Assembly (NCBI GenBank): GCA_031549485.1
Contig: JAVBPR010000004.1
Location: forward strand, 7,124 to 71,123
DNA: 64,000 nucleotides
Direction: 5' to 3'
Source of the DNA: JAVBPR01 sp031549485
Lineage (GTDB): Bacteria > Bacillota > Clostridia > Oscillospirales > Feifaniaceae
Below are positions 35,105 to 43,700 of this stretch, one piece after another; the first letter of the stretch is position 1; every line of letters starts with the position of its first letter. The notes under the pieces were generated by a model that did not search any database, was not told the DNA's origin, and worked only from the letters and a program-made list of their open reading frames with translations. Both the position numbers and the translations under genes were made by a program.

Positions 35105-35713
35105 TTTTTCCATAATTTTGGCAAATTGCGAGGAGATAAATCTAATACCTTCTTCATATTCGTTTTTTCCGTCTTCAAAAAGTTTAAGCTGTCTAAGGTT
35201 TTCTTCGAAAACGGCAACCGCAAAAGAATGAAATACAAAAGCAGTCCACTTAAAATCAATTTCTTTAATTATTCCTAAAGAATGCAGCCCTTTCAAAATA
35301 TTTATTCCGTAATCCATAGCATCGCGGACCATCACCTTTTCAAAAAGTTCCTCCGCGCTCGGGTTTTCGTATTGGAGCGATAAAATAACACGGGATATCG
35401 TCATCATTCTGTCGCGTTCGTCGGCGCTTCCAAAGGTATAAAATAACATGCTCAGCACATCTGAAAGCGGCTTTTCCTTAGCTACTTTAAAAATTTTATC
35501 CGGGGTATTTCTGTATTTGGAAAAATTAGTTTCAAATTCTGTAAAAATCGCTTTTAAAAGGCTTTCTTTTGAATCAAAAAAATAATAAATGCTTGCCGAC
35601 TGTATGCCTACTTTTTTCGCAATAGCTCTCATAGTTGTTTTTTCGTATCCGTTTTGAGCAAAAAGGTCTAATGCAGCCGTCAGTATTTGGGATTTAGTAT
35701 CTGTTTCAATCAC
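35102..35713 (-). CDS. TetR-family transcriptional regulator
   Basis: A 203-residue repressor. The N-terminal HTH (residues about 8-54) reads ILTAALDLFAQNGYEKTTMRAIAKKVGIQSASIYYFFDSKESLL, the standard TetR DNA-binding domain. The C-terminal helical ligand domain is unassigned. AGGAGGG precedes the ATG. No target gene is adjacent on the opposite strand. Two 9-bp palindromes ATGAGTCAT at 35735-35743 and 35854-35862 in its upstream region are possible operators for it or another factor. It is the only gene in its transcript, as far as can be seen. Confidence 0.9.
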   Translation of the reverse strand: MIETDTKSQILTAALDLFAQNGYEKTTMRAIAKKVGIQSASIYYFFDSKESLLKAIFTEFETNFSKYRNTPDKIFKVAKEKPLSDVLSMLFYTFGSADERDRMMTISRVILSLQYENPSAEELFEKVMVRDAMDYGINILKGLHSLGIIKEIDFKWTAFVFHSFAVAVFEENLRQLKLFEDGKNEYEEGIRFISSQFAKIMEK

Positions 35714-35821
35714 TTTTTACCCTCCTAAATTGAGATGAGTCATTTTAGATAAATTTTATGAAAACTCAAATCGGCTTATGAATATTTAAGGGCGTAAACT
35801 TTTGTAATTTATTGCGAAAAA

Positions 35822-35846
35822 ATAGACCGCTTTAAAGGCGGTCTAT
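35822..35846 (-). terminator. Terminator after the Rrf2 gene
   Basis: An ATAGACCGCC/GGCGGTCTAT-type stem with a T6 run on the minus strand. Confidence 0.8.
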
Positions 35847-35938
35847 AGCAATCATGAGTCATGAAACAATATATAATTTGGCAACTTTTTGCAATTTAGC
35901 TCTAAAAGGGTTGTAAACTAACATTTTGTCTGAGCTTA

Positions 35939-36337
35939 TTAATTTATCATATCTTCAAAATTCACTTCGTTAAGGGAGCTTTCAACCTTTTTGCTAAGAT
36001 CAAACCAAATCTTTTTAAATTTGCAACCATAAAGTCCGTCGTGAGAGCAATCCGCGTCTGATTCAAGGCATTTATTTAGCAAAATCGGACCGTCGATGGT
36101 AGAAACCACCTGCAAAACCGTTATTTCTTTGGCGGGTTTTGCAAGGGCATATCCGCCGTCAGCGCCTTTATATGAGCGGAGAATGCCGGACATAACAAGT
36201 TTGCGCAGGATTTTCAGGCAAAAACGGATAGAAACACCGATTTGTTCCGAAATATCTTTTGCACCGATTTTTTCCTTTTGCGATGCGATACAGTAAACAA
36301 TTCGCACGGCGTAATCCGCTTCGGATGTAATGCGCAT
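35939..36337 (-). CDS. Rrf2-family iron-sulfur regulator
   Basis: A 132-residue regulator. The winged HTH (MRITSEADYAVRIVYCIA; ISEQIGVSIRFCLKILRKL; GILRSYKGADGGYALAKP) is typical Rrf2/IscR/NsrR. Three cysteines at the C-terminal side (KCLESDADCSHDGLYGC) match the cluster-ligand pattern CX5-6CX5-7C, so it likely binds an Fe-S cluster and senses iron, oxygen or NO. ATG 36337 is chosen because GGAG sits 7 bases upstream; the ATG at 36343 would be too close. It has a perfect consensus promoter at 36367-36395. No iscS/suf genes are next to it. Confidence 0.92.
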   Translation of the reverse strand: MRITSEADYAVRIVYCIASQKEKIGAKDISEQIGVSIRFCLKILRKLVMSGILRSYKGADGGYALAKPAKEITVLQVVSTIDGPILLNKCLESDADCSHDGLYGCKFKKIWFDLSKKVESSLNEVNFEDMIN

Positions 36338-36366
36338 TTTCATTCTCCTTAATAAATTCTATTTTG

Positions 36367-36395
36367 ATTATAATTCAGCAAAAAAAAGCTGTCAA
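36367..36395 (-). promoter_or_regulatory. Consensus promoter for the Rrf2 gene
   Basis: On the minus strand TTGACA, a 17-bp spacer and TATAAT. It is divergent from the tRNA-Leu promoter only about 18 bp away. Confidence 0.85.
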
Positions 36396-36412
36396 ATTTT
36401 CTTTAAAACCGC

Positions 36413-36441
36413 TTGACACCGAAACGGGGCATTGGTATAAT
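36413..36441 (+). promoter_or_regulatory. Consensus promoter for tRNA-Leu(GAG)
   Basis: TTGACA at 36413, a 17-bp spacer and TATAAT at 36436; the tRNA starts 12 bases after the -10. Confidence 0.9.
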
Positions 36442-36453
36442 ATCAAATGTTAT

Positions 36454-36537
36454 GCGAGTGTGCTGGACTTGGCAGACAGGCACGTTTGAGGGGCGTGTGT
36501 CTTTGGCGTATGGGTTCAAGTCCCATCACTCGCACCA
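36454..36537 (+). tRNA. tRNA-Leu (anticodon GAG)
   Basis: 84 nt with encoded CCA. Acceptor GCGAGTG/CACTCGC, anticodon loop TTGAGGG (GAG, decoding CUC/CUU), a class II variable arm and T loop TTCAAGT. Its last 19 nt and the terminator are duplicated 191 bp downstream. Confidence 0.95.
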
Positions 36538-36578
36538 AAAGAGCATCCACAAGGTGGATGCTCTTTTTTGCATAAAAA
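36519..36578 (+). repeat. Direct repeat: tRNA-Leu 3' end plus terminator, copy 1
   Basis: Starts AGTCCCATCACTCGCACCA and runs through the terminator stem AGAGCATCCAC/GTGGATGCTCT and its T run. The near-identical copy is at 36710-36771 and differs only in A/T run lengths. Confidence 0.9.
36540..36569 (+). terminator. tRNA-Leu(GAG) terminator
   Basis: A 11-bp AGAGCATCCAC stem, AAG loop and T6. Confidence 0.9.
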
Positions 36579-36709
36579 TGGGGCTTGAACGATAGTCTTT
36601 CGCCGCGGCAAAAGCTGCCGGGGGCAGGTTTTGCAGGCGAAAGGGCCGAGACGGTACCGAAATGCGCAGCGTTTGGGTGGCGAGGCCGACAAGCAAGCGG
36701 CGCTTGCGG

Positions 36710-36771
36710 AGTCCCATCACTCGCACCAAAAAGAGCATCCACAAGGTGGATGCTCTTTTTTTGCATAAAAA
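36710..36771 (+). repeat. Direct repeat: tRNA-Leu 3' end plus terminator, copy 2
   Basis: A partial tRNA 3' end with CCA and the same hairpin terminator. The 131 bp between the copies are GC-rich and encode nothing recognisable. Confidence 0.9.
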
Positions 36772-36842
36772 AACATATTTTCAATAATTTTTCGCCGCGA
36801 TTTTGCGTAAAGAAACATTGTGTTACTGTGCGATAAATAACC

Positions 36843-36871
36843 TTGTGTTCCTGCTGGAAAAATGTTACAAT
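36843..36871 (+). promoter_or_regulatory. Promoter for the first mini-RHS gene
   Basis: TTGTGT, a 17-bp spacer and TACAAT, about 50 bases before the ATG at 36923. Confidence 0.6.
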
Positions 36872-36922
36872 GAGGACAAATAAAATATAACATCTAATGT
36901 AACAAAATATGGGGGTGTGAGG

Positions 36923-37852
36923 ATGAAAAGGTTAACAGCGATAATTTTATTGTTTGCCATGGTAATTACATTTTCTCCGTTAGTAGCTGTCGCGGAGGGA
37001 ATCGGCGGGAGCAGGGCAATAGGCGAAAATCCATTACCGAATTCACCAGGAATAGAGATAGGAACGACCGGAACAGGCGGGGCGAATATCACAACACCGT
37101 TTGGGTACCGCGGGGAATACAAGGATTCCGAGACGGGAAATATTTATCTCAGGGCAAGATATTATTCGCCGAATATAGGCAGATTTACCACATCCGATCC
37201 AGCTAAAGCAGACGGCTATAACTGGTATAGCTACTGCGGAAACGATCCTGTGAATTTCGTGGATCCGTGGGGATTGAAGCTCCAATTATCAAATAGTGCA
37301 ACGTCTTATCAAAAAGAAGAATATAGAAGAGCAATTGAGTATTTAAAGAAATCTGAAGCTGGCAAAGCCCTTATCAAAAAACTTGAAGACGAAAAAGATG
37401 TAATATTTACTATTTCATTTCTCGCAGATTATACAAAATCCAGCTCGTATATTCCCGATACAAGAACAATTAATTGGACGTATTTGGGTGGGCTCGTTAT
37501 GGGCAACGGAACTTCTGTTACCAGCGCAGCACTGGGTTTAGCACATGAAATGGGGCACGGAGCGCAACATTTAGATGGTGGAATGGATGGTTTTTTTAAA
37601 AGACCTACGCCGAACAACTATCTTAAAATAGAAGAAGCTAATTTAGAAAAATACGAGCGAACTATTGCAAGACAACTTGGCGAGCCTACGCGTACGTCAT
37701 ATACAAATACAAATGGAAAGATAAAAATGAATAATTCTATTCATTATATAACTACAAATTCCAGCAGATATGGAAGGCGGAGAACATTTACTGTAAATCA
37801 TAACGAATTCCCGATTATAATAGAAGGGGCTACATTTTCGGCAGCTCGATAG
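36923..37852 (+). CDS. Mini-RHS secreted toxin with M91-like metallopeptidase tip
   Basis: A 309-residue protein. Residues 1-24 form a Sec signal peptide (KRLTAIILLFAMVITFSP). A short linker leads into an RHS-associated core at about 58-115 (FGYRGEYKDSETGN, YLRARYYSP, GRFTTSDPAKADGYNWYSYC, DPVNFVDPWG). The variable tip (about 116-309) has a zinc motif HEMGH (208-212) and a later EKYERTIARQLGEPTRTSY segment. Both resemble peptidase family M91 (NleD-type effectors), where the conserved Glu/Arg/Tyr segment follows HExxH. It lacks all YD repeats. ATG 36923 is preferred over GTG 36917, which overlaps the GGGGGTG RBS. A membrane-anchored protein gene follows 21 bases later. Confidence 0.85.
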   Translation: MKRLTAIILLFAMVITFSPLVAVAEGIGGSRAIGENPLPNSPGIEIGTTGTGGANITTPFGYRGEYKDSETGNIYLRARYYSPNIGRFTTSDPAKADGYNWYSYCGNDPVNFVDPWGLKLQLSNSATSYQKEEYRRAIEYLKKSEAGKALIKKLEDEKDVIFTISFLADYTKSSSYIPDTRTINWTYLGGLVMGNGTSVTSAALGLAHEMGHGAQHLDGGMDGFFKRPTPNNYLKIEEANLEKYERTIARQLGEPTRTSYTNTNGKIKMNNSIHYITTNSSRYGRRRTFTVNHNEFPIIIEGATFSAAR

Positions 37853-37873
37853 GGGAAATAAAAAGGTGGAAAT

Positions 37874-38422
37874 ATGAATGCAAAAAAACATATTATCTTA
37901 GGAATTATAATCCTCGTGTTGCTTGCCGTAAGTATTTTAAGTGGGTGTATTATAATAAATTTAACTTTCAAAAAGCCGAATCTTGATTTTTCAAAGCTAA
38001 TTAAAAATGAAAATATTGATAATTTAAGTTTAACTATTTATTACATGGATCCGTATGCGTTTACGGAATTTCCTTTAGATGTTGATGATTTAATTAAACT
38101 ATGCAAAGAAGAAGGAATTGGACAAAGAATTATAATCAGAGGAAGTGACCTTGAAGATAATATCGGTTTATTTATGCAAATAGATAATCATGAGTTAACA
38201 TCAGTTAAGAAAAGATCGTTTTTAAATGCTCGATTATATTATATTTTTGAAAGCAGGGAAAATGGCAAGTTGTTTGATGTTGCGATGTGGGGCGGCAATG
38301 ACGATGATAATAGCATATTTATTAATGGCGTTGAAGTAAAAGAGAATACTGTTTTTTACGATATTATAATGCCCTTTCTACCCGAAGATATAGCGAAAAA
38401 AATTGAGGCAATTTATAGTTGA
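37874..38422 (+). CDS. Putative immunity protein for the M91-like toxin
   Basis: A 182-residue protein with an N-terminal hydrophobic anchor (HIILGIIILVLLAVSILSGC). The SGC could be a lipobox. The outside domain is AT-rich in its coding DNA and acidic, with FPLDVDDLIKLCKEEG and an alternating beta pattern. I do not recognise the family. Position directly after a toxin tip and membrane anchoring suggest an immunity protein guarding the envelope side; this is inference from RHS genetics. Confidence 0.6.
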   Translation: MNAKKHIILGIIILVLLAVSILSGCIIINLTFKKPNLDFSKLIKNENIDNLSLTIYYMDPYAFTEFPLDVDDLIKLCKEEGIGQRIIIRGSDLEDNIGLFMQIDNHELTSVKKRSFLNARLYYIFESRENGKLFDVAMWGGNDDDNSIFINGVEVKENTVFYDIIMPFLPEDIAKKIEAIYS

Positions 38423-38482
38423 GAAAAGAAAAAATTCAAACAAAATATAATATCTATTTTTATTAAAATATGGGGTGTGAGG

Positions 38483-39511
38483 ATGAAAAGATTAACAGCG
38501 ATAATTTTATTATTTGCCATGGTAATTACATTTTCTCCTATACAAGCGTTGGCGGAGGAAGGCGGAATTGGCGGCGCCGCAGCAGCAGGCGAAAATCCAT
38601 TACCGAATTCGCCAGGAATAGGGATAGGAACGACCGGAACAGGCGGGGCGAATATATCGACGCCGTTTGGGTATCGCGGGGAATACAAGGATTCCGAGAC
38701 GGGGAATGTATATCTCAGGGCAAGATACTATTCGCCGGGCATAGGCAGATTTATCACATCCGACCCAGCCAAGGCAGACGGCTATAACTGGTATAGCTAC
38801 TGCGGCAACGATCCGGTGAATTTCGTGGATCCGAGCGGGTTAGAATTTATTGTTGTTTCGGGTGGCGCATACAAAGCTAACAGGGATGGAGCATATAACC
38901 ATGAGTTTATAGAAACCGGCATTAGAAAGATAAGAGATTTAAGAGCTGAATTTCCTGGTGAAAATATTACATGGCTAATTGCAGAGACCGGTTGGACGGA
39001 AGGCGATGCTCAAAAGTTTATTAATGCAGTAAGCGGATTAAATATTAATGTCAAGATGATAAAGAATAAGATTGCGCTTTTTAATTATATCAACTATAAA
39101 GACGGAACAAATCGCAATGATGATAAAATAACAAAATTTGTCGTTTTTTCACATGGGTTTGGTGATGGCACTGTATCGTTAGGTTATAATTATAGTTCTT
39201 ATGATACTGGTTTCGATATTTTAAAAGGTGACATTGATATCCATCTTCAAAGTAGTGCCTTTAACAACCCTAATTCATGTTTTTATTCTTGTAATACTGG
39301 CACCGGAGAAAATAGTTTTGCTCAACTTTGGGTAAATAAAGTTGGTGGTAAAACATGGGCGTTTGTAGGAAAAAGTAATTATGAAAAAATAAATGCTGGT
39401 GCAAGTGCAATTAATAAAGCTTCACGAAAAATCAACGTATTTTCATTTTATGGCAGTGTGAATTATCCAACCGCAGGTTCAAATGCATACATGACAACTT
39501 TTATGCCGTAA
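38483..39511 (+). CDS. Mini-RHS secreted toxin with caspase/CHAT-like tip
   Basis: A 342-residue protein. The signal peptide and RHS core (residues 1 to about 118) are almost identical to the gene 1.5 kb upstream. The tip (about 119-342) contains VVFSHGFGDGT with His224 and, 46 residues later, CFYSCNTGTGENSF with Cys270. A strand-ending His-Gly followed by a strand-ending Cys is the arrangement of clan CD peptidases (caspase, CHAT, DUF4347), so a cysteine peptidase tip is likely. Upstream DNA repeats the AAAATATGGGGTGTGAGG leader of its neighbours. The next gene starts at or just after its stop. Confidence 0.8.
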   Translation: MKRLTAIILLFAMVITFSPIQALAEEGGIGGAAAAGENPLPNSPGIGIGTTGTGGANISTPFGYRGEYKDSETGNVYLRARYYSPGIGRFITSDPAKADGYNWYSYCGNDPVNFVDPSGLEFIVVSGGAYKANRDGAYNHEFIETGIRKIRDLRAEFPGENITWLIAETGWTEGDAQKFINAVSGLNINVKMIKNKIALFNYINYKDGTNRNDDKITKFVVFSHGFGDGTVSLGYNYSSYDTGFDILKGDIDIHLQSSAFNNPNSCFYSCNTGTGENSFAQLWVNKVGGKTWAFVGKSNYEKINAGASAINKASRKINVFSFYGSVNYPTAGSNAYMTTFMP

Positions 39512-39522
39512 TGAGGCACCAA

Positions 39523-39966
39523 ATGATAAAAAAAATTATGTTATCAGGTATTTGTATCTTATTAATAGCAATAATTGTTGTTTCTATAATTGGCTTTTCG
39601 CCAGTAAAAAAAGCTGTTAATAAAGAAGCTATTAATTATAATAAGACCTTTATTATTGTAAAAGCTCAAAGATCTACAATTTCCGAATGGACTGTTCTGG
39701 AAGATAATGAAGGGATTATAGCAAATGAAGCAGATGTAAAGCTAACCGGAAATATTCCAAGCGGGTATAATTATGAATTTGAAATAGGGCAAAATCAATT
39801 TCTTTGTTATGGAAGATATATGGGAATGGAAAGTCAATATCCCGTGTCTTTAGAAGAAATCATGATTTTTGAAGTTGATTCTTGGGAGATCTTATTCCCT
39901 ATTAAAAGAGAATCTTTAATTCCATTTCTGCCTAAAAACTACCTATGTAAATTCGATGTCTGGTAA
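39523..39966 (+). CDS. Putative immunity protein for the H/C-dyad toxin
   Basis: A 147-residue protein with one N-terminal membrane segment (IMLSGICILLIAIIVVSIIG) and a small outside domain of beta type. ATG 39523 is preferred because TGAGG lies 6 bases upstream; the ATG at 39511 overlaps the toxin stop (TAATG), which would also allow coupling. The coding DNA is AT-rich. No named family is recognised. The location behind the toxin tip suggests immunity. Confidence 0.6.
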   Translation: MIKKIMLSGICILLIAIIVVSIIGFSPVKKAVNKEAINYNKTFIIVKAQRSTISEWTVLEDNEGIIANEADVKLTGNIPSGYNYEFEIGQNQFLCYGRYMGMESQYPVSLEEIMIFEVDSWEILFPIKRESLIPFLPKNYLCKFDVW

Positions 39967-39990
39967 GGAAACATAGGGGGGTGGTTTGGA

Positions 39991-40137
39991 ATGGCTATTG
40001 TCCTTCTTTGTCTTTCTCCTAAAAATGCATGGTCTCCGGCAAAAAGAACTTATGTATACGCTAATAGATGGGTGACAACTGAAAATGCGTTGCGCAGAGA
40101 GCACGGCTTACCGCAAAGAGTAGCATATAGTAAGTAA
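39991..40137 (+). pseudogene. Possible orphan RHS toxin-tip remnant
   Basis: An open frame of 48 codons (ATG 39991, TAA 40135-40137) with no signal peptide and no core. The product ends WVTTENALRREHGLPQRVAYSK, which looks like the C-terminal end of a globular enzyme domain, not a whole protein. It is directly followed by another anchored immunity-like gene without a matching toxin. I read it as the last piece of a displaced tip kept with its immunity gene. It could also be a free small peptide. Confidence 0.4.
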
Positions 40138-40157
40138 GCATGTGAAAGGGCAAATGA

Positions 40158-40688
40158 ATGAAAAAAATTATTTATTTCGTTAGTTTTATCTTACTTTGCA
40201 TAATAATCTTCTATATCGCTTATATAATATATCAACCATTAGAAAAATTCGATATTTTTTTATTGCAATCGTGGGGTTTCCCAACTTATTTTTTCAAAGT
40301 AACATCGCCAAATGAAATAGAGATTTTTGAAGGAGAGAGCGATTTGAGAATTGGAAAAAATGAGGGAAAATATTATATAGTCGGTGTTGAGAAAATGCGT
40401 CTAAATAAAATTATTAAGTTATCATTAAAGCAACGCAAAGAAATTAAAGGGCTAATGAGAAAAGTTGCAAAAAATGAGCCAATACCCCAAGAAAGAATGG
40501 CATATCATCTTGATGCGACAGAAATACATGCAATTATTAAAGGGGAAAGGTATTGGAGTATTTCAGCGGGATCCAAATTAGATGAAAAAAATGAAGATTA
40601 TTATTTGATTCAATTCGATGTAGATATGGATTTGGTGAATTTATTTTGGTCGCTTGCCGACATTTCGCCGATTCCAATAACTAGATAG
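40158..40688 (+). CDS. Membrane-anchored orphan immunity candidate
   Basis: A 176-residue protein with an N-terminal membrane helix (IIYFVSFILLCIIIFYIAYIIY) and an outside domain (VTSPNEIEIFEGESDLRIGK, then a basic helix, then ATEIHAIIKGERYWSISAG). It is AT-rich like the other small genes of the array. Its own toxin gene is missing or reduced to the fragment just upstream. The family is not recognised. AAAGGG-like RBS near 40146. Confidence 0.55.
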   Translation: MKKIIYFVSFILLCIIIFYIAYIIYQPLEKFDIFLLQSWGFPTYFFKVTSPNEIEIFEGESDLRIGKNEGKYYIVGVEKMRLNKIIKLSLKQRKEIKGLMRKVAKNEPIPQERMAYHLDATEIHAIIKGERYWSISAGSKLDEKNEDYYLIQFDVDMDLVNLFWSLADISPIPITR

Positions 40689-40758
40689 TAAGAAAAAATT
40701 ATGGCAAGAATACAAATAAAATTCAACATTTAATTTTATAAAAATATGGGGTGTGAGG

Positions 40759-43700
40759 ATGAAAAGGTTAACAGCGATAATTTTATTGTTTGCCATGGTA
40801 ATTACATTTTCTCCTATGCAAGCGCTGGCGGAGGAAGGCGGAATTGGCGGCGCCGTAGCAGCAGGCGAGCCGCTCGACACTACAGAAAACGGCGGCTCCG
40901 CCGAAGATGAAAAATCGCCCCCTGATGATAATAGCGATGAATCCGGTTCGGGCGATGATGAAAAGCTCGATTCGGATGATGAAACAGGCGTCGGCGATGA
41001 TAATAAAACCGAAGGCGACAGCGAAGAGATAAACCCGGAGGATGATGCCGAAACGCCGGAAGACGACGAAGATGCCGAAAAAGACCAAAACAAGATCGAA
41101 AAAGGCAAGTGGCCATTTCCCGCCGAAACCGAAGAGGGGATAAAAATACTTACCCCGGAGGAAGCGGAAGCAATCGAGGAAAATGAGCCCGCCGAAATCC
41201 CGGAGCTCCCGAATCTTGCGGAAGAGGAATACGCCGCGCTGCTCGAATCCGAGCGCCTGGCGCAGGAGGAGATAGCCGCGGGCCTGCCCGGTGAAACTGA
41301 CGCATTTTTATACAAAGAGCGCGTGGGTAAGGCGGTTACCGAATACAATGCGGGCGTGGGATTTGTTGTTATCGGAGATTTCGAGCTCGATACAAAAACC
41401 AGCCTAAAGCCGATTTCGCCGATTTATCCCGGCAAAGAAAAAGAGATAAAAACTACAATCTCGGACGATGAATTCCTAACCCTGCTGAATCTTTCGGACA
41501 AGCAGGGGAAGGAACTGAGCGCGGGCGAGCGGAGTCTCATCCGCAAAGTTTTTGATATGCCGGATGTTTTCACCGGTGAAGAAATTTCGGTTCAAACCGC
41601 GGTAAACGAAGCGGTCGATCTTTCGGCGCGCGGATTTTCGGATGCGGAGATAGCGACATCGGTCAAAAATGGAACGGCTGACGACAAGATAGCGGCGTTT
41701 GATGAAAATGCCGAGCTTGAAGCGGAGGAGACCGCTGATGCCGACCTTGCGGAGCTGCGCGAAACCCTTGAAAACAGCGGCGCGACCGAGGCCGAAATAG
41801 AGGAGACGCTGGAGCTTGCGGAAGCCGCGGCGGCTGCTACAGGCACAAGCGTCGGCAGCCTCGGCTATGCCGGCGCGGCCGGGGTATCGTCGTATGTCGG
41901 CGCGCCTGTTTCCGGCTATAGCGGGACAAGCGAGTTTATCGATACTTTTGATGGAAAGCTTGTAATAACGCTACCGACCGCTCACTTGCCGGGAACAGCT
42001 GGGCTTGACCTTGATTTATCCTTGCGGTATGACAGCAACAGGGCGGCTTTTTATGGGCAAACAGGCAAGATAACTTGTAAAGACCACCAGGACAAAGTTG
42101 CAACCGCTTCTCTTTCGTACAAGGCGACAACTCAAAACTATAACGGACGAATAATCGACAAGATGTTCTATCCACATCAAGATAATTTGCGCTTTAGCAA
42201 GGAATTTAAAGCAGAAGCTGAAAATTTTGATATTATTCCGTACGTCAGCGGGCTTGGAACTAACACAATAACTGCATATGATTATTACACAATATATTCC
42301 AGCCAAGTTTGCCCGGTTTGCCATAGCTCTCTCACCGGAGTTAATAATGCACTACCAATTTCGGAATTTGATAAGGCGATGTCTGCCGGAACCGGTTGGT
42401 TTTTTAATTTCACATACGTTGCAAGATCGCCGTTAGGTGGAATTAAAACGCTGTATCTTGCAGACGGACGCCGGTTTGAGCTTGCGGAAGATACGTCGGG
42501 CAATATTTATTTTAAAGATTATTTACTTGATGATGTAAAAATAAGCTATGGGCAGTTTGTCCAATTTTCTAATCAAATCGGCTATCTCGTCTCATATGTT
42601 GATGGAAAGAAAGAATTTTTAACTCCGGACGGAAATATAAGAAAAATAATCGATCGGTTTGATAATACAATTAGCTTTGATTATGTAAATATAAATAATA
42701 ATCCGGGAATAAAAATAACCGATTCCTGCGGTAGAGAAATCAATATATATAATGAAACTACCGCAAATGGAATTGATATAAAAGTTGCCTTGCCGGATAA
42801 TGGAATGCTGACTTATTCGCTTACCAAAAGGACTGACCTTGAAATACCCGCATATACATATATAGAGCAAGTTGCGGGTAGTGATATTGAATCATATATT
42901 GAATATGCTTCTTATGGATACCCAAGCCAAAAGGGCGAGTATATTTTATCATCATTTACCGATGCCGCTGGCGTCGTGATGAATTTTGAATATGACATTA
43001 AAGATTCAAAGTTTAATATAAACGGGAAAAGAGACGGGCTTTCAAGCGATTTTGCCTTAAACAAATATGCCGCCCTTAAAAAAATAACTTTTGCAAGCGG
43101 ATTTACTTCGGAGTACCGCTACGGAACGCGCACGGTAGATTATCTTACACCCGGAACAATGCAACGCTTTCAGGTGGTCGAACGCAAAAACATCGAAAAC
43201 GGCATAGCAAAAGAGCGTTATCAATACGGTTACGGAAATGATAACTACAACATGACTTATCGACATTATCCGGATATGTCCGAAAATTCGGATTGCATTC
43301 GCAAAAACCTGTTTTATGAAGCCACATATGCAGAAATCTCAAACGGGCTTTTTATGCGCGAATTTGACCTTTACGGAAGCGCGAAGACTGAAGTTGCAAC
43401 AGGTAAAAAAACCTCCTACATAATAAATCCGCAGGGATTTATTACCGACTTTAAAGTAGAGGCAAATAATAAGCTAAGCGAAACGGGAAGCTTTACCTAT
43501 CCGAGAATTTCAAATGTTATGCTGCCGCTGCCGCTTACTAAAACAAGTGAGATTTACGACAGCAACGGTCAATATGCCCATGGCGGCGCGTACGAGAGAA
43601 ACGAATACACTTTTACAGGGCAAATCTCTCGACATTGGGCGATGGGGGCCCCCGCGCCGCAGTACGACGAAGACGGCAACCTCCTAAGCATGCCGCAGCT

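Noticed and set aside
36571..36709. Possible second tRNA gene between the duplicated 3' ends
   Set aside because: Only the 3' end is present at 36710; no acceptor 5' half, D arm or anticodon arm.
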